From assembly GCA_947454955.1 (NCBI GenBank), contig CANGLW010000002.1:112974-176973 (forward strand): DNA of 64,000 bases, in the 5' to 3' direction. Both the position numbers and the translations under genes were made by a program. Origin of the DNA: Comamonadaceae bacterium. Lineage in GTDB: Bacteria; Pseudomonadota; Gammaproteobacteria; Burkholderiales; Burkholderiaceae_C. This document shows, piece after piece, positions 36,133 to 46,019 of the stretch; positions within the stretch are counted from its first letter, which is position 1, and every line of letters begins with the position of its first letter. Below the pieces are notes generated by a model, which saw only the letters and a list, made by a program, of their open reading frames with translations, was not told the DNA's origin and did no database searches.

Positions 36133-37065
36133 TTAAACCGGCAAGGTCATCAGCGGCAAATCGAGTTGGGTGGCCAACTTCTCCAATTGCACACGGGTTT
36201 GGCCTGCCATCCATGCCGCGATGTGCTCGCGGGTTTTGGGCGACATCATGGTGCGCAGGTCGCTCTTGTCCAGGCCACTGGCCTGGCATAGGCGCTGTGC
36301 AAAATGCGGCTCGAGCGCGGCCACCGCCACACGCCCGTTTTTGCAGGGGTAGACCTGGTAGCCCGCGTGCGCACCACCCACCGCGCCTTTGGGCTGCGTC
36401 AAGCCCCAGGCGCGGGGAAAAGCCAGCCAGCGCGCGGCTTCACTCAAAGCCACTTCCAACTGCACACCGCTGGACGCTTTAGCCTTGCCAGTTTTGTGTT
36501 TCAGTGCTTGCAGCAAGACCGCTTGCAAGACCGCTTCGCTGGCCATCAGCGCGCCACCCATGTCGGCCAACAGGCTGGGGGGCAGGTTCATGCCGGTCAC
36601 CAAATCTTGTTCGGCCTGGTAGGTCAGGTCGTGCCCCGGAATCTCAGCGGCCTCACCGGGCGCGCCCACAATTTTCACCAGGTTCAGGTGCGGATGACGT
36701 TGGTGCAGCTCACGCCAGCCCAAGCCCAGCTTCTTCAAAGCTGAGGGTCTGAAGGAGGTCAACAGCACATCGCTGCGGGCGAGTTGGGTGTCTAACTGCT
36801 TCAAGCCCGCCGCGGTTTTGAGGTCCAGGGTTTTGACCTTCACGCCCTGGTGCATGGTGTCGTAGGCCCCGGGCTGGTAGCTCTTCATCGGGTCGCCTGC
36901 AGGTGGCTCAAGCTTGGTGCAGGTCGCCCCCATGGCTGCACAACGCATCAGTGCGCCCGGGCCAGGCAGGTTCAAACTCAGGCTCAAAATGCGCACGCCT
37001 TTGAGCGGCTGGGGTGAGCGGGCAGGGCGCTTGAGCGGCTTTGTGGAACTTTGAAGACGGGTCAT
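36133..37065 (-). CDS. CaiB/BaiF-type CoA transferase or acyl-CoA racemase
   Basis: 310 residues, shorter than full-length class III transferases (about 400). It keeps LKGVRILSLSLNLPGPGAL, VLLTSFRPSALKKLGLGW, DLTYQAEQDLVTG and the Asp-type site region LLADMGGALMAS, in the style of alpha-methylacyl-CoA racemase. Substrate unknown. It is distinct from the Frc copies: it lacks the [12 protein letters not shown] loop. Convergent with ygiQ, divergent from the histidine kinase. Confidence 0.75.
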   Translation of the reverse strand: MTRLQSSTKPLKRPARSPQPLKGVRILSLSLNLPGPGALMRCAAMGATCTKLEPPAGDPMKSYQPGAYDTMHQGVKVKTLDLKTAAGLKQLDTQLARSDVLLTSFRPSALKKLGLGWRELHQRHPHLNLVKIVGAPGEAAEIPGHDLTYQAEQDLVTGMNLPPSLLADMGGALMASEAVLQAVLLQALKHKTGKAKASSGVQLEVALSEAARWLAFPRAWGLTQPKGAVGGAHAGYQVYPCKNGRVAVAALEPHFAQRLCQASGLDKSDLRTMMSPKTREHIAAWMAGQTRVQLEKLATQLDLPLMTLPV

Positions 37066-37101
37066 CTCGTGCTTTTAGTAGGTTGGTGCTGTGTTGAAAT
37101 C

Positions 37102-38235
37102 ATGCCTGAATTTACAAGCCCTATGCCACCATCATCTCGCCGTCGCCCCAGCACCTCACCATCCAGTCTGTCCCAACCCGCTTGGGCAGAGCTCATGGCT
37201 TTGAGTGAGTTGGGCTGCTTGGTGCTCGACACCGATGGCCAGCTCAGCTACATCAACCCCTTGATGTGCAGCTTGCTGGGCATGCCCAGCGACAACCCGC
37301 AAAACCTGGCGGATCTGGATGAGCACATGCAGGCTCGATTGCCTGCGCATGAGCCTCGACGTCGCCCTTTGCTGCGCCTGTTTCAACAGGTCTTGACCCA
37401 CCAAGAGCGCAACACCTGGAGCACCTTCAAGCTCACCCAGCCGCACGCCCAGGTGGTGCAGATCAAAGCCAAACGCTTGTCCGATGGCCAGGTGGTGATG
37501 TATGGGCGTGATGTGACGGTGGCTGAAGAGCTGGACCGTCGTCGGCATGAGTTTCTGTCGGTGGCTGCCCATGAAATTCGCACCCCCTTGGCCAGTGTCT
37601 TCGGGTATGCCGAGCTGCTCATCAAGCGCCAACTCTCGGCAGCCAAGCAACAAGACCTGCTGGGCATCATTCACCGTCAGGCCGGCCAACTGGTGACCCT
37701 CATCAATGAGCTGCTCGACCTCTCGCGCATTGAGGCCCGCCGTGGTGTGGACTTCAATCGCCAGCGTTGCACCCTGGCTCATCTGGTTGAGCATGCGCTT
37801 TCAGATTGGTCTGTGCCCGATGACGCCCGTGTGGTCAAGCTCGGCTCGGTGCACACCGATGTCTCGGTGTGGGTAGACCCAGACAAGACCCGACAAGCTT
37901 TGGTGAATGTTTTGTCAAATGCCTTTAAATATTCGCCCCAAGGTGGCGATATAGAGATGGAGACCGTCACCAAATCGCTTGCTGATCGCTTGTGGGCTGG
38001 CATCCGGGTGCGTGACCATGGTTTGGGCATGAGCGCCTCTGAGATGGAGCGCGTGTTCGAGAAGTTTTACCGGGCCCATCCCACAGGTGTCATTCCCGGC
38101 ACTGGTTTGGGGATGAGTCTGGTGAAGGAAATTACCGAGCTGCAAGACGGCCATGTGCAGCTGGTGAGTGAGTTAGGCAAGGGCACCGAGATCACCCTGT
38201 GGTTTCCAGCCCGCCTAGGGGATGTGGTCTCTTGA
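37102..38235 (+). CDS. PAS sensor histidine kinase
   Basis: About 377 residues from MPEFTSPMPPSS. PAS-like N-terminal region (LVLDTDGQLSYINPLMCSLLG), HisKA with the phospho-accepting His in VAAHEIRTPLASVFGYAEL, and HATPase (NVLSNAFKYSPQGGD, GLGMSASEMERVFEKFYR, GTGLGMSLVKEI). Soluble. Its catalytic half is clearly paralogous to the kinase at 39154 (both have ETIHRQ/GIIHRQ-type, INELLDL-RIE-RRG). The HTH-REC regulator follows 90 bp downstream and is the likely partner. Confidence 0.9.
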   Translation: MPEFTSPMPPSSRRRPSTSPSSLSQPAWAELMALSELGCLVLDTDGQLSYINPLMCSLLGMPSDNPQNLADLDEHMQARLPAHEPRRRPLLRLFQQVLTHQERNTWSTFKLTQPHAQVVQIKAKRLSDGQVVMYGRDVTVAEELDRRRHEFLSVAAHEIRTPLASVFGYAELLIKRQLSAAKQQDLLGIIHRQAGQLVTLINELLDLSRIEARRGVDFNRQRCTLAHLVEHALSDWSVPDDARVVKLGSVHTDVSVWVDPDKTRQALVNVLSNAFKYSPQGGDIEMETVTKSLADRLWAGIRVRDHGLGMSASEMERVFEKFYRAHPTGVIPGTGLGMSLVKEITELQDGHVQLVSELGKGTEITLWFPARLGDVVS

Positions 38236-38325
38236 AGTGTAATGACAAAATCTATCAGATCGGCGTTTCAAATAGCACTCTAAGAAATAAAATGGCTAAA
38301 AACATCAAACCCTTGTCCGGAACCT

Positions 38326-38946
38326 ATGCGCAAGATCAAAGCCAATGATGAGTTGATGACCACCCGGGAGGCCGGCGAATTGCTGGGGGTGGCTGTCCGT
38401 ACTGTTCAACTCTGGGTGGAGTCGGGGGTGTTGCCTGCTTGGCGCACCGCCGGCGGTCACCGCCGAATTTCACGCAGTGCAGTCGACAAGCTCATGCATG
38501 AACGCGCCGCCGTCTTCAACGATAAGAACGCGGTGGCCGTGCCCGCGTCCAACGGCATGGTCCGCATTCTCTTGGTTGAGGACGACCCCGACCTCATGCA
38601 GCTTTTCAGCCTGATGGTGGACGGCTGGAAGTTCCCGGTGGAGTTCATCGTGGCGGACAACGGTTTTGATGGTTTGGTCAAAATCGGTCAGCTGCAACCC
38701 GACATGGTCATCACCGACCTCAACATGCCTGGCATGGATGGTTTTGCCTTGGTGCGCTCACTGCGCAAGCCCGATGCGAACTTCCAGGTCAACAAACTGG
38801 TGGTCATCACGGCCTTGAGCCAAGACGACATCACCGACCGAGGCGGCCTACCGCCCGACGTGGAGGTGTTCCACAAGCCTGTGCCCTTTGACAAGATCGA
38901 AGACTTGGCTGCCGTGTTGCGCGGCGCAGACCGCATCACCCACTGA
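38326..38946 (+). CDS. Response regulator with N-terminal excisionase/MerR-type HTH and C-terminal receiver
   Basis: 206 residues. Residues 10-58 form a helix-turn-helix of the excisionase/BldC kind (TTREAGELLGVAVRTVQLW, then GGHRRISRSAV). Residues about 78-200 are a receiver (ILLVEDDPDLMQ, phospho-accepting Asp131 in MVITDLNMPGMDG, KPVPFDK). The domain order is the reverse of most response regulators, which put the DNA-binding domain last. Follows a histidine kinase and ends in an intrinsic terminator. Confidence 0.88.
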   Translation: MRKIKANDELMTTREAGELLGVAVRTVQLWVESGVLPAWRTAGGHRRISRSAVDKLMHERAAVFNDKNAVAVPASNGMVRILLVEDDPDLMQLFSLMVDGWKFPVEFIVADNGFDGLVKIGQLQPDMVITDLNMPGMDGFALVRSLRKPDANFQVNKLVVITALSQDDITDRGGLPPDVEVFHKPVPFDKIEDLAAVLRGADRITH

Positions 38947-38966
38947 GTTCTTGCTGTCACACACCC

Positions 38967-38990
38967 AACCCTGCCTCGGCAGGGTTTTTT
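38967..38990 (+). terminator. Intrinsic terminator after the HTH-REC gene
   Basis: AACCCTGCC-TC-GGCAGGGTT followed by TTTT, a GC-rich stem with a T-run 20 bp past the stop. Confidence 0.93.
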
Positions 38991-39153
38991 CATGGGTTCG
39001 TCAGTCCAACCAAGTTGATGTTGAGTTCTTGTTGACCTCTTGTTGAACGATGACAGGCGCGCAGCCACTGTTCGTGGCTTGAGCCTCTGAGCTTAGAACA
39101 TCGCAGCGCAGAAAGTGGGCGTGATGCACAGCGTGCATCCGTAAGTGCAAGGT

Positions 39154-41190
39154 TTAAGCGACCAGGGTGAGCGAGACGCTGCTCTCGTCAACTGGCAAAT
39201 AAAGACGGGCTAAGGTGCCTTTGCCGGCTTCACTTTCCAGCTCTGCGCGGCCGTTGTGCAGCTCGGCAATTTCCTTGACCAAACTCAGGCCTAGACCGGT
39301 GCCCGGGATGTTGCCCGAGGCATCGGCGCGGTAAAAACGCTCGAACGCTCGGGCCACTTGGTCGGGCTTCATGCCGATGCCTTGGTCTTGCACTTCCAGC
39401 ACCACCATACGTTTGCCTTGGTCGGAGATCAAGCGCGCACTGAGGGTGACGTCGCCACCCTGGGGTGAGTATTTGAAGGCGTTGCTCAGCAAGTTGCTCA
39501 AGGCCAGTTGCATTTTTTCAGGGTCCATCAGCAACTGCACATCGGGCACCTCAAGCACGGTCACTTGCCGGTCGGTGTCTTTGCGCATCAAGCCTTTGAC
39601 GCTGTGGTCCACCAAGTCGCGCAAGGGGTGGGCTTGAATCAACAGGTCCATGCCGCGGCGTGATTCAATGCGTGCCAGGTCTAGCAGCTCGTTGATCATC
39701 TTCACCAGCAAACCTGATTGCCGGTGAATGGTTTCGAGCATGTCGGCTTGGCGGTCTTCTTTGTATTTACGCCGCAGCAGCAACTCGGTGAAGCCAAAGA
39801 TGCTGACCATCGGTGTGCGCAGCTCATGCGCGGCTGAGGCCAGGAACTCGCTTTTCATGCGGTCCACCTCATCTTCATGGGTGATGTCGCGGAAGTACAA
39901 AATGGTTTCGCCGCGCCCCACCAGGTTTCGGCGCAACTCGCCGCGCACCACGCGGTGTTGCGGCCTGGCCAACTGCAGGCGTGAATGGCTGGGGTCGCCA
40001 TCTTCCCCCCATTGCGCGATCAAGCCCATGGGGTGGTCGTGGTGACACAAGCGCCCCAGCTCCGATTCAAACGACTCCAAGGTCATGGGGTCGTCCACGC
40101 TTTTCCAGCTGCGTCCGGTCATGCGCTCAAACGCCGGGTTGGCGAACATCAGGTGTTCGCATTCGTCAAACAACACAAAACCATCGGGGCTGAGGCTGAA
40201 GATGGTGTCCAACTGGGCGCTGCGTTGGGCAATGGCTTGCTCGGCTTGAATGTGCGCCGTGACATCAGAGATGATGCCCACAAAATGCGTCAAGTCTTGG
40301 TTGGGGGACATCACCAAAGACAGCGTGACCTTGGCATACAGCTCACGCCCATCCTCGAGTTTGAGCTGCAGATTCACACTGGTGTTGCGCTGCTCACGAA
40401 TAGCTGCCGCCAAAGCTTGCAGGCCTTCATCGGTGTCGTGGCCCACAATCGCGTCTTCAAAATTTCGTCCCAACACCTGGTGCGGCAAGAGACCAAACAC
40501 TTTTTGAAACGCTTCGTTGATGAACACCACCGGTTGGTTGTGCAACTTGGCGTTGATCACAAACACCCCGTTGTGGCTGCTGGCCAGTGCGCGTTCGTAC
40601 AACTCGGAAGACTCTTGCGCTGCGCGTTCGTCGGTCATGTCGCGCACGATGCAGGCAAAGCTCAAGCTCTCAATGTCTTTGACCTCGCCCAATGAAATCT
40701 GAATGGGAAAAGGTGTGCCATCGGCCCGAAAGCCACTGAAATCCTGACGCACGATGCGCAGAGGTCGTCCGTAGTCACGGTGCACCTGACCGAAAAATTC
40801 ATGCAGCATCTGACCGCTCAAGCCACTGATGTAGGTCTGCACCGGTTGGCCCACCAGCTGCGCTTCGCTGCGCCCAAACAAGCTGGTGCAGGCGGGGTTG
40901 ACCGTCATCACTATGCCTTGGTGGTTCAAGCCCAAGATCGCATCGGGTGCGGTGTTGACCACCGCGCGGCTGCGCACCATTTGCTCATGCAGGCTTTGGC
41001 TGGCCTTGTTCATGAGGTGCAGCACAGCGAGCGACTGCCCCATAAGCAACACCACAATCAGCACCGGGGCACTGCCCAGCCCATCCAAAGGCAAGACGCT
41101 CACCACCACACCGATGAGCACCACCATCATGCTCACCGCCACCACGATGGTGGTCTTGAGGCTATAGGCCGGCTTGAGGATTTGCCACAT
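39154..41190 (-). CDS. Membrane-associated multi-PAS histidine kinase
   Basis: 678 residues. Two N-terminal hydrophobic helices (TTIVVAVSMMVVLIGVVVSVL, APVLIVVLLMGQSLAVLHLM), then three PAS domains (VVNTAPDAILGLNHQGIVM; ALASSHNGVFVINA; TIFSLSPDGFVLFDE), HisKA (FLASAAHELRTPMVSIFGFTEL) and HATPase (NLLSNAFKYSPQGGD). Last gene of the leftward set degenerate kinase-REC-kinase. The catalytic part is a paralogue of the kinase at 37102. Confidence 0.92.
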   Translation of the reverse strand: MWQILKPAYSLKTTIVVAVSMMVVLIGVVVSVLPLDGLGSAPVLIVVLLMGQSLAVLHLMNKASQSLHEQMVRSRAVVNTAPDAILGLNHQGIVMTVNPACTSLFGRSEAQLVGQPVQTYISGLSGQMLHEFFGQVHRDYGRPLRIVRQDFSGFRADGTPFPIQISLGEVKDIESLSFACIVRDMTDERAAQESSELYERALASSHNGVFVINAKLHNQPVVFINEAFQKVFGLLPHQVLGRNFEDAIVGHDTDEGLQALAAAIREQRNTSVNLQLKLEDGRELYAKVTLSLVMSPNQDLTHFVGIISDVTAHIQAEQAIAQRSAQLDTIFSLSPDGFVLFDECEHLMFANPAFERMTGRSWKSVDDPMTLESFESELGRLCHHDHPMGLIAQWGEDGDPSHSRLQLARPQHRVVRGELRRNLVGRGETILYFRDITHEDEVDRMKSEFLASAAHELRTPMVSIFGFTELLLRRKYKEDRQADMLETIHRQSGLLVKMINELLDLARIESRRGMDLLIQAHPLRDLVDHSVKGLMRKDTDRQVTVLEVPDVQLLMDPEKMQLALSNLLSNAFKYSPQGGDVTLSARLISDQGKRMVVLEVQDQGIGMKPDQVARAFERFYRADASGNIPGTGLGLSLVKEIAELHNGRAELESEAGKGTLARLYLPVDESSVSLTLVA

Positions 41191-41198
41191 GCTGTTGC

Positions 41199-41573
41199 TC
41201 AGGCGCTGACCAAACGGTCGACCGTATCAAGCAACTCAATGGGGCTGAAGGGCTTGACCAGGTAGGCATCGCACCCTGCGCCATGACCGCGTTCCACGTC
41301 GGTGCGCTGACCACGCGCGGTGAGCAAAATCACCTTGGTGTTGTTCTTCAGGGCTGGATCGGCTTTGATTTTTTCACACACCTGGTAACCATCAAGCCCG
41401 CCGGGCATCATCACATCGAGCAGCACCACCGAAGGGCGCAGGCTTTGGGTCAGGTGCAGCGCGTCCACGCCGTTGTCGGTCTCGTGCAGGTCGAAGTCTT
41501 CCGACTCCATGGTCATCAAAATGAGTTTTCGGATGTCGGCCTGGTCATCCACAATCAGGGCTTTTCGGTTCAT
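41199..41573 (-). CDS. Single-domain response regulator (REC only)
   Basis: 124 residues, one receiver: LIVDDQADIRKLIL, phospho-accepting Asp53 in VVLLDVMMPGG, LLTARGQ and KPFSPIELL. No output domain, so it acts by protein contact or as a phosphate relay. Its ATG overlaps the stop of the degenerate kinase (ATGA) and it stands 8 bp before the multi-PAS kinase: one transcription unit. Confidence 0.93.
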   Translation of the reverse strand: MNRKALIVDDQADIRKLILMTMESEDFDLHETDNGVDALHLTQSLRPSVVLLDVMMPGGLDGYQVCEKIKADPALKNNTKVILLTARGQRTDVERGHGAGCDAYLVKPFSPIELLDTVDRLVSA

Positions 41574-42676
41574 ATTCTTTCCTTCTTACGGCGTGACATG
41601 AGTTGGGCCAGGTCTTTGGCATAAGCCTCGGCCTGGGCTTTGTCGAGGTCTTTGTTGCCCCGCACCGGCGCACCGGTGGGGAACTCCATCAAGATTTGCA
41701 CGGTGTCGGCGTCCACCGCGTTCAAGCGCATGTTCCCGCCATGCAAAGCCACGATGCGTTGCACCAGAGGCAGCCCCAGTCGCGGTGCCTGGGGGCTGGT
41801 GGCATCCCCGGTGGGTTTGCTGGCCTGCACAAAAGGCCGCAGTTTTTCTTGGTTGCTCACCTTGAGGTTGGTGACCCCGCGGTTGCGGATGGACACCAGA
41901 ATGTGCTGCCCCGAGAAGGTGAAGCGAATCTCCACATCCAGGCCCAGCTTGGCATCGGTCTGGCGGCGCGAATACGTCACCGCGTTGTCCAGGCATTCGT
42001 AAAAAGCGCGTTTGAGCAGACGGTGGTTGCCGTAAATCGGCGGCAGGGTTTGCTTGGGCTCGTTGAAGCTGAAGTTCACACCGCTGTCGGCCACTTTGGC
42101 GCTGAGTTCGTCGCAGACCTGACGCACCAGCGGCAGCAGCTCCATGCGGTCGCTGTTATTGACGATGTCTTCGCCAAACACCTGAATCAAATCACCCAGA
42201 CGCGACAAGCGCTGCTTGAGGATGTCTGCGGCTTGGGCTAATTTGCTGCCCGGTACGGTGCTCAAGGTGTCAACCTGACCCAGCAGGTACTGAATGGGCG
42301 GCGAGACCTCGGCCTTGAGCAACTCAATGATGTCTTTGAGCTTCATGCCTTGCGCGGCATAGCCCTCGTCTTCACCGGCCAGCATGACAAAGGCAATGTC
42401 CAAGCCTGAAGGGCCTGACATGAAGCGGCCGTGCATCAGGCTGCCGTCGGTCATCTGAATGTCCGCGTCGTAGGGCAATTTGATGGCTCCCAGGGTGGCA
42501 TCTTTGATCAGCTTTTTGATCACGTCCTGCCCATTCATGGCCTCCACCGGTTTACCTGCGTGCTCGTGGGCCGCCCGGTTGGCGAAGTTCACCTGACCGC
42601 TCACACCAAAGAGCAGCAGGGGCAGGGGAGATGCGTCAAACAGCGCGTTGACGGAACTGAGGTTGAGGTTGGCCAT
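41570..42676 (-). CDS. Degenerate histidine kinase-like protein (PAS + HATPase-like), likely pseudokinase
   Basis: 368 residues from MANLNLSSVNALFD. PAS-like N-terminus (ASPLPLLLFGVSGQVNFANR), a helical DHp-like section and a C-terminal HATPase-like fold. At the expected H-box it reads KAEVSPPIQYLLGQ (120-133) with no His. The G1 box DxGxG is IRNRGV (263-268) with Asn for Asp. The N-box is still recognisable (YECLDNAVTYS). It probably senses or scaffolds rather than autophosphorylates. First gene of the unit with REC and the multi-PAS kinase. Confidence 0.75.
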   Translation of the reverse strand: MANLNLSSVNALFDASPLPLLLFGVSGQVNFANRAAHEHAGKPVEAMNGQDVIKKLIKDATLGAIKLPYDADIQMTDGSLMHGRFMSGPSGLDIAFVMLAGEDEGYAAQGMKLKDIIELLKAEVSPPIQYLLGQVDTLSTVPGSKLAQAADILKQRLSRLGDLIQVFGEDIVNNSDRMELLPLVRQVCDELSAKVADSGVNFSFNEPKQTLPPIYGNHRLLKRAFYECLDNAVTYSRRQTDAKLGLDVEIRFTFSGQHILVSIRNRGVTNLKVSNQEKLRPFVQASKPTGDATSPQAPRLGLPLVQRIVALHGGNMRLNAVDADTVQILMEFPTGAPVRGNKDLDKAQAEAYAKDLAQLMSRRKKERI

Positions 42677-42834
42677 GGTCGAAGCACCCCGGATGGGGGT
42701 TCGATCAATGTAGCAAAGCACCCTCGAAAGAAGCGGTGCGTATAAGGCGGTCTTTACCGTCCTTATCACCGCCTTTATTACTGCCTTTGCAGCAGTCGAT
42801 CCATTTGTACTAGGCGCGCTTGACTTGGCTTGAT

Positions 42835-44058
<1,224 letters not shown>

Positions 44059-44101
44059 TTAAGGGCGAAGGGCTTGGTGGGGCAGCGTGGTCTTTTCAAT
44101 T

Positions 44102-44138
44102 TGTGCGATGATTGACGCAACTGCGCGATGATCGCGCA
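44102..44138. promoter_or_regulatory. Candidate PobR operator: two palindromic sites 20 bp apart
   Basis: TGTGCGATGATTGACGCA (44102-44119) and TGCGCGATGATCGCGCA (44122-44138) share TG(T/C)GCGATGAT with a 20-bp offset, two helix turns. The second is a perfect palindrome (8-bp arms, one central base). They lie right in front of the pobR ATG and 71-107 bp from the pobA start. Confidence 0.65.
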
Positions 44139-44146
44139 ATAAACCT

Positions 44147-44923
44147 ATGCAGATCGCCAAATCCGATTTCATTGAAGGCATGGCCAAGGGCATGGCGGTG
44201 CTCGAGAGTTTTGACACCGAGCGTCAGCGTTTGAACGCGACCCTGGCAGCGCAGCGCTCGGGCATCACACGCGCTGCAGCACGCCGTCATTTGCTCACGC
44301 TCACACACTTGGGTTATTTGGAGAGCGATGGCAGCTACTTTTGGCTCTCGCCCAAAGTCTTGCGCTTCTCCGGGACTTACCTGGCCTCAGCCCGTTTGCC
44401 GCGCGTTTTGCAACCCACCTTGAACCGATTGGCGCGTGAAACGGGTGAGTCATTTTCCGCCGTGGTCTTGGATGCGCGCGAGGTGGTCATTGTGGCGCGC
44501 AGCCTGGATGCCAAGGGCACGGGCGACCGGCAGCTCCTGGCTTATGGTTTGCACCTGGGCGCGCGCTTGCCAGCGCATGCCACCTCAACCGGACGCATGC
44601 TTTTGGCCACACGGCCTAAACGTGAGGTGCAAAGCTGGCTCAAAGCCCAGGCCTTGCCTCGGCTGACCCCGCAAACCCTCACCGATGTCAAAGCCTTGCA
44701 ACAAGCCGTTGACCAAGCGCGCACACAAGACTGGTGCATGGCCAGTGAGGAACATGAGTTGGGCGTGATGGCCCTGGCTGTGCCTTTGCGTGACATGCAA
44801 GGTCGCACGGTGGCTGCCCTCAATGTGGTGACTGCTGTGCAACGCTTCACGCCCGAGGCCATGCGCCATGAACTGCTGCCCTTACTTTTAGACGCTGCGC
44901 GTGAGCTGCGTCCTTTGCTCTGA
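44147..44923 (+). CDS. pobR: IclR-family regulator of pobA (PobR/PcaU type)
   Basis: 258 residues: N-terminal winged HTH (MAKGMAVLESFDTERQRLN, ITRAAARRHLLTLTHLGYL) and a C-terminal IclR effector domain (STGRMLLAT, VMALAVPLRDMQGRTVAALNV). Matches the PcaU/PobR subgroup, which activates aromatic-acid genes on binding 4-hydroxybenzoate or protocatechuate. Divergent placement next to pobA and the twin palindromes between them support the role. Confidence 0.85.
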   Translation: MQIAKSDFIEGMAKGMAVLESFDTERQRLNATLAAQRSGITRAAARRHLLTLTHLGYLESDGSYFWLSPKVLRFSGTYLASARLPRVLQPTLNRLARETGESFSAVVLDAREVVIVARSLDAKGTGDRQLLAYGLHLGARLPAHATSTGRMLLATRPKREVQSWLKAQALPRLTPQTLTDVKALQQAVDQARTQDWCMASEEHELGVMALAVPLRDMQGRTVAALNVVTAVQRFTPEAMRHELLPLLLDAARELRPLL

Positions 44924-44929
44924 ACATGT

Positions 44930-46006
44930 ATGACCAAGCAATTCGATTTCGGTTTTGACGACGCGCCTGAGCCAGCGCAGTCCAAAGTCACCAAAACGAA
45001 AGACAAGCCATCCTCCAAACCGGTGGCCTCAGCATCCACGGCAGTGCAAGCTCCGGCTGAAGTTAAGCCTGAGGCCACCACCGCTTTACCTTTGGAGAAC
45101 GACTTGGAAGCCTGCGCTGCCAAACTTGAAGCGCACCCGGACTACCGCGTGCTGCGTCGCTTGCATCCGCAGTTGAATTTCGATCGCCAGCCCCAAGGCC
45201 CGACCCAACGTGTGGTGCTGCTCGACACTGAAACCACCGGGCTTGATCAAAGCAAAGAGAAGATCATCGAGTTGGCGATGGTGGTGGTGGATGTGTGCAC
45301 TGTCACGGGTTTGCCTTGCGGGCCAGTGACGGTCTTTGACGAATTTGATGACCCCGGCAAACCCATCAGCTCTGAGATCGAACAACTCACCGGCATCAGC
45401 AACGACATGGTCAAAGGCCAGCGTTTGAATGAAGCGCGCATCGCAGAGCTGCTTGAAGGTGTGGATATGGTGGTGGCCCACAACGCAGGCTTTGATAGGC
45501 CTTTTGTGGAGGCGCGAGTGTCGGGTTTTGAGACCTTGCCTTGGGCCTGCTCGGTCTCAGACATCGATTGGAAAGCGGCAGGTCAGAGTTCCGCCAAGTT
45601 GGAAATTTTGGCTTTGCGTTTGGGGTGGTTTTACGACGCGCACCGCGCCGAGGCCGATTGCCATGCGTTACTGAAAGTCTTGTGCAGCGAGCCTATTGAA
45701 GGACAAGGTACAGGTTTGGCACGCTTGATCACTGCGGCTTCGCAAATCGCCTACAGGTTACAAGCCACCGGTGCGCCGTTTGAAACCAAAGACTTGCTCA
45801 AAGCGCGCGGTTACCGCTGGAACAATGAGCAGCGGGTTTGGGGCACGCGCTTGAGCGGTGAAGACGCCTTGCAAACTGAATTGGCTTGGCTGCAAACCAA
45901 CGTTTACAAAGGCCGCAACGCGCGGGTGCAGGTGGAAACTTTGAAGGCACACACCCTGTACTCATCGCGCAGCGGCGAGCTAGAAAGCAGGATGGTGGAA
46001 GGCTAA
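44930..46006 (+). CDS. DEDDh 3'-5' exonuclease (DnaQ-like)
   Basis: 358 residues. A Pro/Lys-rich N-terminal tail of about 60 residues precedes an exonuclease domain with ExoI LLDTETTGLDQ, ExoII VVAHNAGFDRPF and ExoIII HRAEADCHAL, the DEDDh set of DNA polymerase III epsilon. A C-terminal region (ARGYRWNNEQRVWGTRL) resembles the short nuclease-associated module found after such domains. Probably a repair or proofreading-type nuclease separate from the main dnaQ. Seven bp after pobR. Confidence 0.85.
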   Translation: MTKQFDFGFDDAPEPAQSKVTKTKDKPSSKPVASASTAVQAPAEVKPEATTALPLENDLEACAAKLEAHPDYRVLRRLHPQLNFDRQPQGPTQRVVLLDTETTGLDQSKEKIIELAMVVVDVCTVTGLPCGPVTVFDEFDDPGKPISSEIEQLTGISNDMVKGQRLNEARIAELLEGVDMVVAHNAGFDRPFVEARVSGFETLPWACSVSDIDWKAAGQSSAKLEILALRLGWFYDAHRAEADCHALLKVLCSEPIEGQGTGLARLITAASQIAYRLQATGAPFETKDLLKARGYRWNNEQRVWGTRLSGEDALQTELAWLQTNVYKGRNARVQVETLKAHTLYSSRSGELESRMVEG

Positions 46007-46019
46007 ACCCAGCTTGGGC

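Noticed and set aside
39017-39050. TTGTTGA direct repeats with 11-bp spacing
   Set aside because: They lie between two convergent gene ends rather than in a promoter; only two good copies.
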